28,763 nucleotides of DNA, from the NCBI GenBank assembly GCA_964423785.1, contig CAYRGZ010000015.1:1-28763 (forward strand). Reading direction: 5' to 3'. Position numbers and translations under genes: made by a program. Positions within the stretch are counted from its first letter, which is position 1. Each line of letters opens with the position of its first letter. Source of the stretch: S012-135 sp964423785 (GTDB lineage: Bacteria > Desulfobacterota > Desulfobulbia > Desulfobulbales > S012-135). Shown here in pieces: positions 16,378 through 23,418 of this stretch. The notes beneath the pieces are model-generated. The model ran no database searches, was not told where the DNA came from, and worked only from the letters and a program-made list of their open reading frames with translations.

Positions 16378-16517
16378 CAGTCCGGTCTGTACTCGAAGGG
16401 GAGGCGCTCACGCCGAGTCGTCGGCCGTCAGCCGGGAATAGAGTTCGTGTCAGAGGATGGCGCTGACCTCTGGAGTGAGTGGCAGGGACCGCTAACCCAT
16501 TGACGGCCAGAACGGCG
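16378..16517. other. Convergent spacer without a clear terminator
   Basis: Between the dodecin stop and the paaK1 stop only a weak CAGAGG/CCTCTG hairpin near 16453-16474 is visible, with no T tract on either strand. I see no gene here. Confidence 0.5.
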
Positions 16518-17819
16518 TCAGTCGAGCCGACGCCGGTCGATGACCCGTTGCGCCTTACCCTCGGAACGCGCCAGGCTCTTGCCTTCCACGAGTTTGACGT
16601 CCACGGCGATGCCCAGTTCCGAGGCCAGGCGACCCTTGATGTGCTCTACCATCTGGCGTTGTCTCTTCATCTCGTCGAAGAAGATGGAGTCCACCACCTC
16701 CACCAGGATGGTGACCTTGTCGAGCCGGCCTTCCCGTTCGACGATGATCTGGTAGTGCGGTTCGGTGCCCTCGATGTCGAAGAGTACCGCCTCGATCTGG
16801 GACGGATAGACGTTTACCCCTTTGATGATGAGCATGTCGTCGGTGCGGCCCATGATCCGGCTGATCCGGGTCATGGTGCGGCCACAGGGGCAGGGCTCCG
16901 GGATGATCCGGGTCAGATCCCGGGTGCGGTAGCGGATGACGGGAAAACCTTCCTTGGTGAGGGTGGTGACCACCAGTTCGCCGGTTTCTCCCGGCGGGAC
17001 CGGTTCCAGGGTATCGGGATCGATGATCTCGATCAGGAAGTGGTCCTCGTTGACGTGCAGGCCGTTGCAGAAGATGCATTCGCCGGCCACACCGGGGCCC
17101 ATGATCTCCGATAGGCCATAGTTGTCGGTGGCGGTGATGGGCAGTTTGCGTTCCAGTTCCTGGCGCATGGCCTCGGACCACGGCTCGCCGCCGAAGAGCC
17201 CTACCCGCAGGGAGAGCGCATTGGTGTTGATGCCCATATCCGCCATCGTATCGGCGATGTGCAGCGCGTAACTCGGGGTGCAGACCAGGGCCGTGGTGCG
17301 GAAATCCTGCATGATCTGGATCTGGCGTTTGGTGTTGCCGCTCGAGATGGGGATCACCGAGGCGCCGATCCGTTCTGCCCCGTAGTGGAGGCCGAAGCCG
17401 CCGGTGAACAGGCCGTAGCCGAAGGCGATCTGGATGACGTCGTCGGCGGTGACGCCGGCGGCGGTAAGGATGCGGGCCACCAGGTTGGCCCAGGTCTTGA
17501 TATCGTTTCGGGTATACCCGACCACGGTGGCCTGGCCGGTGGTGCCGGAGGAGGCGTGCACCCGAACGATTTCCCGCAGGGGAACGGCGAAGAGGCCATA
17601 CGGATAATGGTCACGCAGATCCTGCTTGGTGGTGAACGGTAAGGCGCGCAAGTCGTCCAGACTGCGGAGCCGTTCGGGATCGAAGCGCAGCTCGGTGAAC
17701 TTCTTGCGGTAGAAGGGGACGTTGACCGCCACCCGGTTGCAGGTCGCCTGCAGCCGTTCGAGCTGCAGCTGTTCGAGATCGTCGCGGCTCATGCATTCCT
17801 TGTCTTTTTCCCAGTACAT
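16518..17819 (-). CDS. paaK: Phenylacetate-CoA ligase family protein (paralogue 1)
   Basis: A 433-residue AMP-forming aryl-CoA ligase (phenylacetate + ATP + CoA to phenylacetyl-CoA + AMP + PPi, or related aryl acids). Visible motifs: the ATP loop ASSGTTG (residues 89-95), YGLSE (234-238), the adenine/ribose aspartate in YRTRDL (D301), the hinge GRTDDM (324-329) and the A10-type lysine K422 in SEGKAQRV. The start at 17819 follows GAGGGAGAG and gives the normal N-terminus; the frame stays open 43 codons upstream but that part looks noncoding. About 60% identical by eye to the second copy at 23419-24723. It is the last gene of the - strand cluster, separated from livF by 228 bases. The exact substrate is not determinable. 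Confidence 0.9.
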   Translation of the reverse strand: MYWEKDKECMSRDDLEQLQLERLQATCNRVAVNVPFYRKKFTELRFDPERLRSLDDLRALPFTTKQDLRDHYPYGLFAVPLREIVRVHASSGTTGQATVVGYTRNDIKTWANLVARILTAAGVTADDVIQIAFGYGLFTGGFGLHYGAERIGASVIPISSGNTKRQIQIMQDFRTTALVCTPSYALHIADTMADMGINTNALSLRVGLFGGEPWSEAMRQELERKLPITATDNYGLSEIMGPGVAGECIFCNGLHVNEDHFLIEIIDPDTLEPVPPGETGELVVTTLTKEGFPVIRYRTRDLTRIIPEPCPCGRTMTRISRIMGRTDDMLIIKGVNVYPSQIEAVLFDIEGTEPHYQIIVEREGRLDKVTILVEVVDSIFFDEMKRQRQMVEHIKGRLASELGIAVDVKLVEGKSLARSEGKAQRVIDRRRLD

Positions 17820-17881
17820 GGTTCTCTCCCTCGTGTTGTCTTCCGGGTTGCGATCCCTCGAACTCTCTCCCCTTGCAATCA

Positions 17882-17909
17882 CTCGGTAACTGCTTAGAGA
17901 GCTACCGAG
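17882..17909 (-). promoter_or_regulatory. Hairpin in the paaK1 leader
   Basis: CTCGGTA (17882-17888) pairs with TACCGAG (17903-17909), with an extra CT/AG pair inside across one mismatch. It is in the 228-base livF-paaK1 spacer, which looks lower in GC than the genes around it. Confidence 0.4.
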
Positions 17910-17935
17910 AGGCATAACATCCCAACACCTCGCCC

Positions 17936-18047
17936 TGTACGAACTCACAAGGGGCCACAGATACGCGAAAGAGGCTGCTCGCTATAGTGTAGACCTATGC
18001 GAACAGCCTGATGACAAAGTAGATGCGGTGTCCTGTGAGTTCGTACA
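17936..18047. repeat. 112-bp element with 14-bp perfect terminal inverted repeats
   Basis: TGTACGAACTCACA (17936-17949) and its exact reverse complement (18034-18047) bound 84 bases. The interior folds again: AGGCTG-c-TCGC (from about 17971) pairs with GCGA-a-CAGCCT (ending near 18009), enclosing ATAG/CTAT. The right end abuts the livF stop codon exactly (18048-18050). No obvious target-site duplication and no ORF. A MITE-like insertion or a structured RNA are both possible. Confidence 0.65.
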
Positions 18048-18773
18048 TCACTCGTTGTCGCGGCCGTGGCCAAGATAGGCCCGCTGTACGTCCTGGTTGG
18101 CCAAGAGATCCTCGGCCGGCCCCTGGAGGATGATCTTGCCGGTTTCGAGGACGTAGCCCCGGTCGGCGATGTGGAGGGCGGCCCGGGCGTTCTGCTCGAC
18201 CAGCAGCACGGTATTGCCCTCGTCGCGCAGACGACTGATGATTTCGAAGATGGTCTTCACGATAAGCGGCGCCAGCCCGGTGGAGGGCTCGTCGAGCATG
18301 ATAAGCCGCGGCCGGGCCATCAGCGCGCGGCCCATGGCCAGCATCTGCTGTTCGCCGCCGGACAGGGTGCCGGCCAGTTGTTTGCGTCGCTCTCGCAGGA
18401 CCGGAAACAGTTCGTAGACGTGTTCCAGTTCGGCCAGGGCCTTTTTGCCCTCTCGTTTGCGGCGGACGTGGGCGCCAAGAATGAGGTTTTCCTCCACGGT
18501 GAGGGGAGCAAACACCTGACGGCCTTCCGGTACCAGGGAGCAGCCGGCCCGGACGATCTGCTGGGCGGTGGCGGTGGTGATATCGGTTCCGTCCAGGAGG
18601 ATCTGGCCGTCCCGCGGCGGCAACAGACCGGCGATGGTGTTGAGCAACGTCGTCTTGCCGGCGCCGTTGGCGCCGATGAGGGTAACGATCTCGCCCGCCG
18701 CCACATGGAGGGAGACCCGCCGCAACACCCGCAGCTTGCCGTAGCCGGCTTCGAGATTGCGTACCTTAAGCAT
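18048..18773 (-). CDS. livF: Branched-chain amino acid ABC transporter, ATP-binding protein LivF
   Basis: A 241-residue ABC ATPase of the LivF branch. Walker A is GANGAGKTT (near residues 34-42), the signature LSGGEQQMLAMGRAL precedes Walker B RLIMLDEPSTGL, and the H-loop equivalent region LLVEQNARAAL is the LivF-style variant. It powers the HAAT-family importer with LivG. Its start overlaps the livG end by 8 bases. Substrate may be branched-chain or aromatic given the neighbours. Confidence 0.94.
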   Translation of the reverse strand: MLKVRNLEAGYGKLRVLRRVSLHVAAGEIVTLIGANGAGKTTLLNTIAGLLPPRDGQILLDGTDITTATAQQIVRAGCSLVPEGRQVFAPLTVEENLILGAHVRRKREGKKALAELEHVYELFPVLRERRKQLAGTLSGGEQQMLAMGRALMARPRLIMLDEPSTGLAPLIVKTIFEIISRLRDEGNTVLLVEQNARAALHIADRGYVLETGKIILQGPAEDLLANQDVQRAYLGHGRDNE

Positions 18774-19524
18774 TGTCCTCTCCCAGGTAGATGGCGATCA
18801 CCTCGGGGTGGTTCTGGATGACGGCCGGGATGTCGTCGGCGATCTTCTGGCCGAAGTTGAGCACGGTGATCTCGTCCGATATTTCCATCACCAGCGACAT
18901 GTCGTGTTCCACCAGCAAGATGGTGACGCCCTGGTCACGGATTTTGCGTATCAGCCGGCCCAGTTCCGCTGTCTCGTACATGTTGAGCCCGGCCGCCGGT
19001 TCGTCGAGCAAGAGGAGCTGTGGTTCGGTTGCCAGGGCCCGGGCCAGTTCCACGGCCCGTTGCTGGCCAAAGGCGAGGCTGGTGGCCTCGACGTCGGCGT
19101 GATCGGCGATCTCGACGAGTTCGAGCAGTTCCATGGCCCGTTCGCGGCTGCGCCGCAGTTCGCGCTGGGTCCACGGCAGCCGGGCGAGACAGGGAAAGAA
19201 GCCGGCCCGGCTGCGTGAATGGCGGCCGACCATAACCGTCTCCACGGCGCTCATGCCCGCGAACAGCTTGATGTTTTGGAAGGTGCGGGCCATGCCGAGA
19301 CGGGCGATCTCGTGCGGCGGCCGGCCGTCGATCCGGTGGCCGGCAAAGGTGATGGTACCGGCCGACGGCGTCAGATTGCCGGCGATACAGTTGAACAGGG
19401 TGGTCTTGCCGGCTCCGTTCGGACCGATAACCGCCTTGATCTGGCCGGGTTGCACCGAGAAGCTGACGTCACTGAGCGCCTGCAACCCGCCGAAATGTTT
19501 CGAAAGCCCCTCAACGTGCAGCAT
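18766..19524 (-). CDS. livG: Branched-chain amino acid ABC transporter, ATP-binding protein LivG
   Basis: A 252-residue ABC ATPase of the LivG branch with Walker A GPNGAGKTT, the LivG-type signature LAFGQQRAVELARAL, Walker B LLLLDEPAAGLN, and the switch histidine in LLVEHDMSLVM. The IARLGMARTFQNIKLF segment in the helical region is diagnostic of LivG. It overlaps livM by 14 bases and livF by 8, so the four transport genes H-M-G-F are tightly coupled. Confidence 0.95.
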   Translation of the reverse strand: MLHVEGLSKHFGGLQALSDVSFSVQPGQIKAVIGPNGAGKTTLFNCIAGNLTPSAGTITFAGHRIDGRPPHEIARLGMARTFQNIKLFAGMSAVETVMVGRHSRSRAGFFPCLARLPWTQRELRRSRERAMELLELVEIADHADVEATSLAFGQQRAVELARALATEPQLLLLDEPAAGLNMYETAELGRLIRKIRDQGVTILLVEHDMSLVMEISDEITVLNFGQKIADDIPAVIQNHPEVIAIYLGEDNA

Positions 19525-20572
19525 GGGCTCGTCTCCAGGCGCGAAAACGGGTCATGATGCCAAGCCGTAGAATACCGTCCGGCGCGAACAGCATGATGAC
19601 GATGAGGATGCAGCCGAAGACCGCGTCGTCGTAAGTGCCGAACAGACCGCGCAGCGAGAGAAAATTGAGCAGCACGGCCATGAGCAGGGCGCCCCACAGG
19701 GAGGCCATGCCGCCCACGGCGACGATGGCCACGTACCGTACCGATTTCATGATACCGGCTTCTGACGGGCCGATACCGCCGTTGTAATGGGTGAGAAAGA
19801 TGCCGGCGGCGGCGGCGTAGGCGGCGGACAGAACAAAGGTCTGGAGTTTGTAGCGGGCGGTATCGACGCCCACCGAGGCGGCCGCCTCCTCAGAGCCGTG
19901 GATGGCCCGCAGCGCCAGCCCCACCCGTGAGTGGATGAGGTTGACGAGGAGCAGGATACCGAGGCTGAGCAGTCCCCAGGCGATGTAGTAGTTGGCTACC
20001 CGGGCGTCGAAGTCGCCGCTAATGGCGAGGCCGGGCAGAATGGGCAGGGATGGCACCTCGGATATGCCGTCCGCCTCGCCGAAGAACGGGGTGGCAAGGG
20101 CGATCCGGTAGATGATGATCCCGAATCCCAGGGTGGCCATGGCGAGGTAATGTCCTTTCAGCTTCAGAACCGGGCCGCCGATGAGCCAGGCGATACCGAC
20201 CGCCGCGCCGATGGCCACCAGGGCCGCGGCCCAGGGGTGGATGGTGACGAGGGGATCGCCGAACATGTCGGTACCCTTGACGAGCACGCCGATCTGGTCG
20301 AGGAAGTGCACCAGGCCCGTATCCGTCCGTCCGGCCAGGTTGTGGGTGGTGAGGGCGGCGGTGAGGTAGCCGCCGATGCCGAAGAACCCGGCATGTCCCA
20401 GGGAGATCTGACCGGCGTAGCCCATGAGCAGGCAGAGGCCGATGACGAGCAGGGCGTAGTAGGCGGCCATGGTCAACTGGGTGAGATAGTAAGTGGTATC
20501 CGTCCAGCTGGTCAGCAGTTGGACGCCGACGACCGTGAACAATAAAATCGGAATGGGCAGGTAAGGCCGCAT
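19511..20572 (-). CDS. livM: Branched-chain amino acid ABC transporter, permease LivM
   Basis: A 353-residue permease with about ten hydrophobic segments. It carries the LivM signature MGYAGQISLGHAGFFGIGGYL near residues 50-70 and the cytoplasmic coupling segment ALRAIHGSEEAAASVGVDTARYKLQTFVLSA. The ATG lies 2 bases after the livH stop, with AAGGAG inside the livH end. It forms the channel with LivH. Confidence 0.94.
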   Translation of the reverse strand: MRPYLPIPILLFTVVGVQLLTSWTDTTYYLTQLTMAAYYALLVIGLCLLMGYAGQISLGHAGFFGIGGYLTAALTTHNLAGRTDTGLVHFLDQIGVLVKGTDMFGDPLVTIHPWAAALVAIGAAVGIAWLIGGPVLKLKGHYLAMATLGFGIIIYRIALATPFFGEADGISEVPSLPILPGLAISGDFDARVANYYIAWGLLSLGILLLVNLIHSRVGLALRAIHGSEEAAASVGVDTARYKLQTFVLSAAYAAAAGIFLTHYNGGIGPSEAGIMKSVRYVAIVAVGGMASLWGALLMAVLLNFLSLRGLFGTYDDAVFGCILIVIMLFAPDGILRLGIMTRFRAWRRAHAAR

Positions 20573-20574
20573 GA

Positions 20575-21474
20575 CTAGAACTCCTTCAGCCGGGCCGCCT
20601 CCCGATCACCGAACAATCCGTGCGGCCGGACGAAGAGGATGATTAGCAGCACGGCGATGGCGATGACGTCCTGGAAGGCGAGCGGCAGGAACGAGATACT
20701 GAACGCCTCGATGATGCCGAGCAGCAGCCCGGCGAAGACGGCGGCGGCCGAGTTGCCTAGGCCGCCGAGCACCGCCACGGTGAAACCTTTGATGGCCAGT
20801 CCGGTGCCGCTGTCGTACTGGGACGAGGTGATGGGCGATACGACGCAGCCGGCCAGGGCGCCGATAGCGGCGGCCAGCATGAAGGACAGGGTCACCATGT
20901 TGCGGGTGTCGATGCCGCACAGGGTTGCCGCCGTTCGGTTGGCGGCGCAGGCCCGCATCTCCTGGCCCACCGGGGTCAGCTTGAAAAAGAGACTCAAGCC
21001 CGCGACGATCATCGCGCAGGTGCCGATCACCCAGAGAATCTGCGGCGAGATCGTGGCGCCGAGGATCGAGATGGACGACACTTCGTTGCCGGTGAAGTAG
21101 GGCAGGGCGTACACCCCGTCGCCCCAGATGTGGAGGGCCACCTCCCGCAGCAGGATGGAGACACCGATGGTGATGATGATCATCCGCAGCACCGACGGGT
21201 TGTCGAGCCAGCGGATGAAGCACATCTCCACCAGCGCGCCCACCAGCATGGTGATGACGACGGCTGCGGCGATGGCCAGGGGCAGCGGCAGCAGGGCCTG
21301 TAGGGAAATGGCGGTCATCGCTCCCAGCATGACGAACTCGCCTTGGGCGAAGTTGATGATGCCGGTGGTGTTGTAGATGATGTTGAACCCGATGGCAACG
21401 ATGGCGTAGATGCTGCCATAGGTGATACCGGCAAAGAGATATTGGATGCAGAGTTCCAGGGTCATGGGTGACAT
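20575..21474 (-). CDS. livH: Branched-chain amino acid ABC transporter, permease LivH
   Basis: A 299-residue permease with the LivH pattern: YGSIYAIVAIGFNIIYNTTGIINFAQGEFVMLGA at the N-terminus and the coupling segment GQEMRACAANRTAATLCGIDTRNMVTLSF. Two starts are possible, ATG at 21474 or at 21465; neither has a recognisable Shine-Dalgarno site. A perfect 11-bp hairpin ends 6 bases before the first ATG. The 279-base spacer to livK contains tandem palindromic repeats. Confidence 0.93.
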   Translation of the reverse strand: MSPMTLELCIQYLFAGITYGSIYAIVAIGFNIIYNTTGIINFAQGEFVMLGAMTAISLQALLPLPLAIAAAVVITMLVGALVEMCFIRWLDNPSVLRMIIITIGVSILLREVALHIWGDGVYALPYFTGNEVSSISILGATISPQILWVIGTCAMIVAGLSLFFKLTPVGQEMRACAANRTAATLCGIDTRNMVTLSFMLAAAIGALAGCVVSPITSSQYDSGTGLAIKGFTVAVLGGLGNSAAAVFAGLLLGIIEAFSISFLPLAFQDVIAIAVLLIILFVRPHGLFGDREAARLKEF

Positions 21475-21480
21475 GAAATC

Positions 21481-21508
21481 GCCGGGACGCCCGGTCAGGC
21501 GTCCCGGC
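21481..21508 (-). promoter_or_regulatory. Perfect 11-bp hairpin abutting the livH start
   Basis: GCCGGGACGCC (21481-21491) pairs with GGCGTCCCGGC (21498-21508) around a 6-base loop. On the - strand the hairpin ends 6 bases before the livH ATG and is not followed by Ts, so it is not a terminator. It occupies the place where a Shine-Dalgarno site would lie. Confidence 0.7.
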
Positions 21509-21540
21509 GGCGGCGCTCGTGCGCCCGAAAGGTCGCGGTT

Positions 21541-21648
21541 AGTTTTGATGAAATCGTAAAAACTACGATTTCATCGAGTTACACGGCGTGTAACCCCTTG
21601 AATTATCGTGCCAGGCCTGGACCGGCAGCGATTTTTTACGAGTCCATC
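21541..21648. repeat. Palindromic repeat, unit 1 of a tandem pair
   Basis: A 108-base unit whose head is a 12-bp palindrome with a 5-base loop (21547-21575: GATGAAATCGTA / TACGATTTCATC). It is followed by a GTTACAC/GTGTAAC hairpin and TTGAATTATCGTG, and ends TTTTTTACGAGTCCATC. By hand alignment it is about 84% identical to unit 2. Confidence 0.85.
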
Positions 21649-21755
21649 AGTTTTGATGGAATCGTAAAAAGTACGATTCCATCAAGTTCACGGTGTGTAA
21701 CCCGTTGAATTATCGTGTCAGACATGCGCCGACTGCGAGTTTTTACGGCTTCATC
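21649..21755. repeat. Palindromic repeat, unit 2 of a tandem pair
   Basis: A 107-base unit directly after unit 1. Its head palindrome (21655-21683: GATGGAATCGTA / TACGATTCCATC) differs from unit 1 by a compensated base pair. Its far end touches the livK stop codon (21754-21756). Confidence 0.85.
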
Positions 21756-22896
21756 AGTTTTCGTACGGCACGAACTTGCCGTCTTTGACGGTTAGCATGG
21801 CGAACGAGTCGATGTCCAGGCCGTTGTGGTCCTGCGGCGAGAAGTTGAAGATGCCGCCGGTGCCGACGAAGCCCTTCATGTTTTCGATGGCGGCGCGGAC
21901 CTTCTCCCGGTCCAGTCCCACCTCGCCGATGGCCCGGCAGAGAATCTTGAAGGCGTCGTAGGCGTGGCCGCCGAAGGTGGAGGCCGGTTCGTGGTAGCGG
22001 CCCTCGTAGGCGTTCTTATAGGAGACCAGCACCGCTTTCTGCGGATGATCGTCGGGCAACAGATCGGCGATCAAGAGGCGGCCGGCCGGGAAGACGATGC
22101 CCTCGGCGGCGGCGCCGGCGGCCTCGACGTACTTCATGTTGCCAAATCCGTGGCTCTGGAAGAGGGGCACCTGCCAGCCGGCCTGCCGCATGTTCTTGGC
22201 CAGGATCGACTGGGCCGGCACGATGGACCAGTTGACCACCGCCTGGATATCCTTGTGGGCCATCAGTTTGGCCACCAGGGCGGAAAGATCGGTGGCCTTT
22301 TTGTCGTACACCTCGGTGGCCACCACCTCGATACCGTACTGCGGGGCCAGCTTCAAGAGCTGGGCTTTGCCGGCCTTGCCGAAGCCGGTGTTGCCGGCCA
22401 GGACCGCGATCTTGGTGATGCCCTGCTTGCGCATGGTCAGAAAGATCTTGCCGGCGGCGTGCGAATCCTTTTGCGGGGTCTTGAAGACGTAGGGCGACAC
22501 CGGGTTGACGATCAGCTCGGCGGCGGCGCAGGAGATGAGGATGGTCTTGCCCTGGGTGCAGATCTTCTTGATCTTCAGGGTCTCGCCGCTGGTGGATGGT
22601 CCGATGATGGCAAAGACCTTCTCCTCCTCGATGAGCTGTTTAGCGAATGAGATCGCCTTCTCCGGATTGGCACCGGAGTCCTTGATGATCAGTTCCACCT
22701 TGTTGCCGTTGATGCCGCCCTTGGCGTTCAGTTCCTCGACTAGCATGGTGAGAGTGCGGGATTCCGGGCCGCCGAGAAAGGAGGCCGGGCCGGTGACGGC
22801 GAGAATGGCGCCGATCTTGATGGTTTCGGCCCCGGCGGCCAGCGGCAGCATCAGGGCCGCCAGAACGATGGCGAGCAGGCTGGTCAGTCGTTTCAT
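21754..22896 (-). CDS. livK: Branched-chain amino acid ABC transporter, substrate-binding protein LivK
   Basis: A 380-residue periplasmic binding protein (peripla_BP_6 type). A signal peptide is clear: MKRLT, a hydrophobic stretch, then a probable cut after AGA near residue 23 (AGAETIKIGAI). There is no lipobox cysteine, so it is soluble. The mature part starts TIKIGAILAVTGPASFLGGPE as in this family. ATG with GGAGGA upstream. The ligand could be branched-chain or aromatic amino acids, or an aryl acid, given the ior and paaK neighbours. Confidence 0.93.
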   Translation of the reverse strand: MKRLTSLLAIVLAALMLPLAAGAETIKIGAILAVTGPASFLGGPESRTLTMLVEELNAKGGINGNKVELIIKDSGANPEKAISFAKQLIEEEKVFAIIGPSTSGETLKIKKICTQGKTILISCAAAELIVNPVSPYVFKTPQKDSHAAGKIFLTMRKQGITKIAVLAGNTGFGKAGKAQLLKLAPQYGIEVVATEVYDKKATDLSALVAKLMAHKDIQAVVNWSIVPAQSILAKNMRQAGWQVPLFQSHGFGNMKYVEAAGAAAEGIVFPAGRLLIADLLPDDHPQKAVLVSYKNAYEGRYHEPASTFGGHAYDAFKILCRAIGEVGLDREKVRAAIENMKGFVGTGGIFNFSPQDHNGLDIDSFAMLTVKDGKFVPYEN

Positions 22897-22945
22897 GCTT
22901 TATCCTCCATTCGCTTTTCGGGGGGAGTAGGGGACGCGCCCTTTA

Positions 22946-23377
22946 TCAGAGCGCGGAAACCTCTTCGCCGGAGAGTATCCGGTTGCCGGCCGCTTCGAGG
23001 ACGGCCCGCGCCCGGTCGAGATCCTCGATCCGGAAGATGAGGAGTCCCGATTCGCCGGCCTTCTGGCTGAAGGCGTACATGTATTCGACGTTGAGTCCCG
23101 CCTCGGTCAGGGTTTTCAGGACCGAGGCCAGGCCGCCGGGCCGGTCCGGCACCGCCAGAACCAGCACTTCGGTACGGCCGACGGTGAAACCGTTTTCCCG
23201 CAAGACCTGGCAGGCCTTGTCGGTGTCGTTGACGATGAGCCGCAGGATGCCGAAGTCGGCGGTATCGGCCAGGGACATGGCCCGGATGTTGATCCCGTGT
23301 TCGGCCAGGATCTGGGTGATCTCGGCGAGCCGGCCTGCCTTGTTTTCCAAGAAGATGGCGATCTGTTCGACCTTCAT
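22946..23377 (-). CDS. Tandem ACT-domain protein
   Basis: A 143-residue protein made of two ACT domains and little else: residues about 4-65 (IAIFLENKAGRLAEITQILAEHGINIRAMSLAD) and about 72-135 (LVLAVPDRPGGLASVLKTLTEAGLNVEYMYAFS). Each has the typical xxxGxLAxxxxxLxxxGIN turn where amino-acid ligands bind. It has no catalytic or DNA-binding part. I chose the ATG at 23377, preceded by AAGGAGG; the frame is open much further upstream but only antisense to paaK2. Stand-alone ACT proteins like this often sit beside phenylacetate-CoA ligases (family knowledge). It probably senses an amino acid for the pathway; partner unknown. Confidence 0.9.
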   Translation of the reverse strand: MKVEQIAIFLENKAGRLAEITQILAEHGINIRAMSLADTADFGILRLIVNDTDKACQVLRENGFTVGRTEVLVLAVPDRPGGLASVLKTLTEAGLNVEYMYAFSQKAGESGLLIFRIEDLDRARAVLEAAGNRILSGEEVSAL

Positions 23378-23418
23378 TGGGGTGCCTCCTTGTGCAGAAG
23401 TGGATGGCGTCGGGCCGG

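Noticed and set aside
17820..17948. 43-codon N-terminal extension of paaK1
   Set aside because: The ATG at 17819 has a strong ribosome-binding site and aligns with paralogue 2; the extension runs through a hairpin and into the terminal repeat of the 112-bp element.
21541..21755. CRISPR-like array
   Set aside because: Only two long imperfect units are present, each internally palindromic, with no short regular repeats and unique spacers, and no cas genes nearby.
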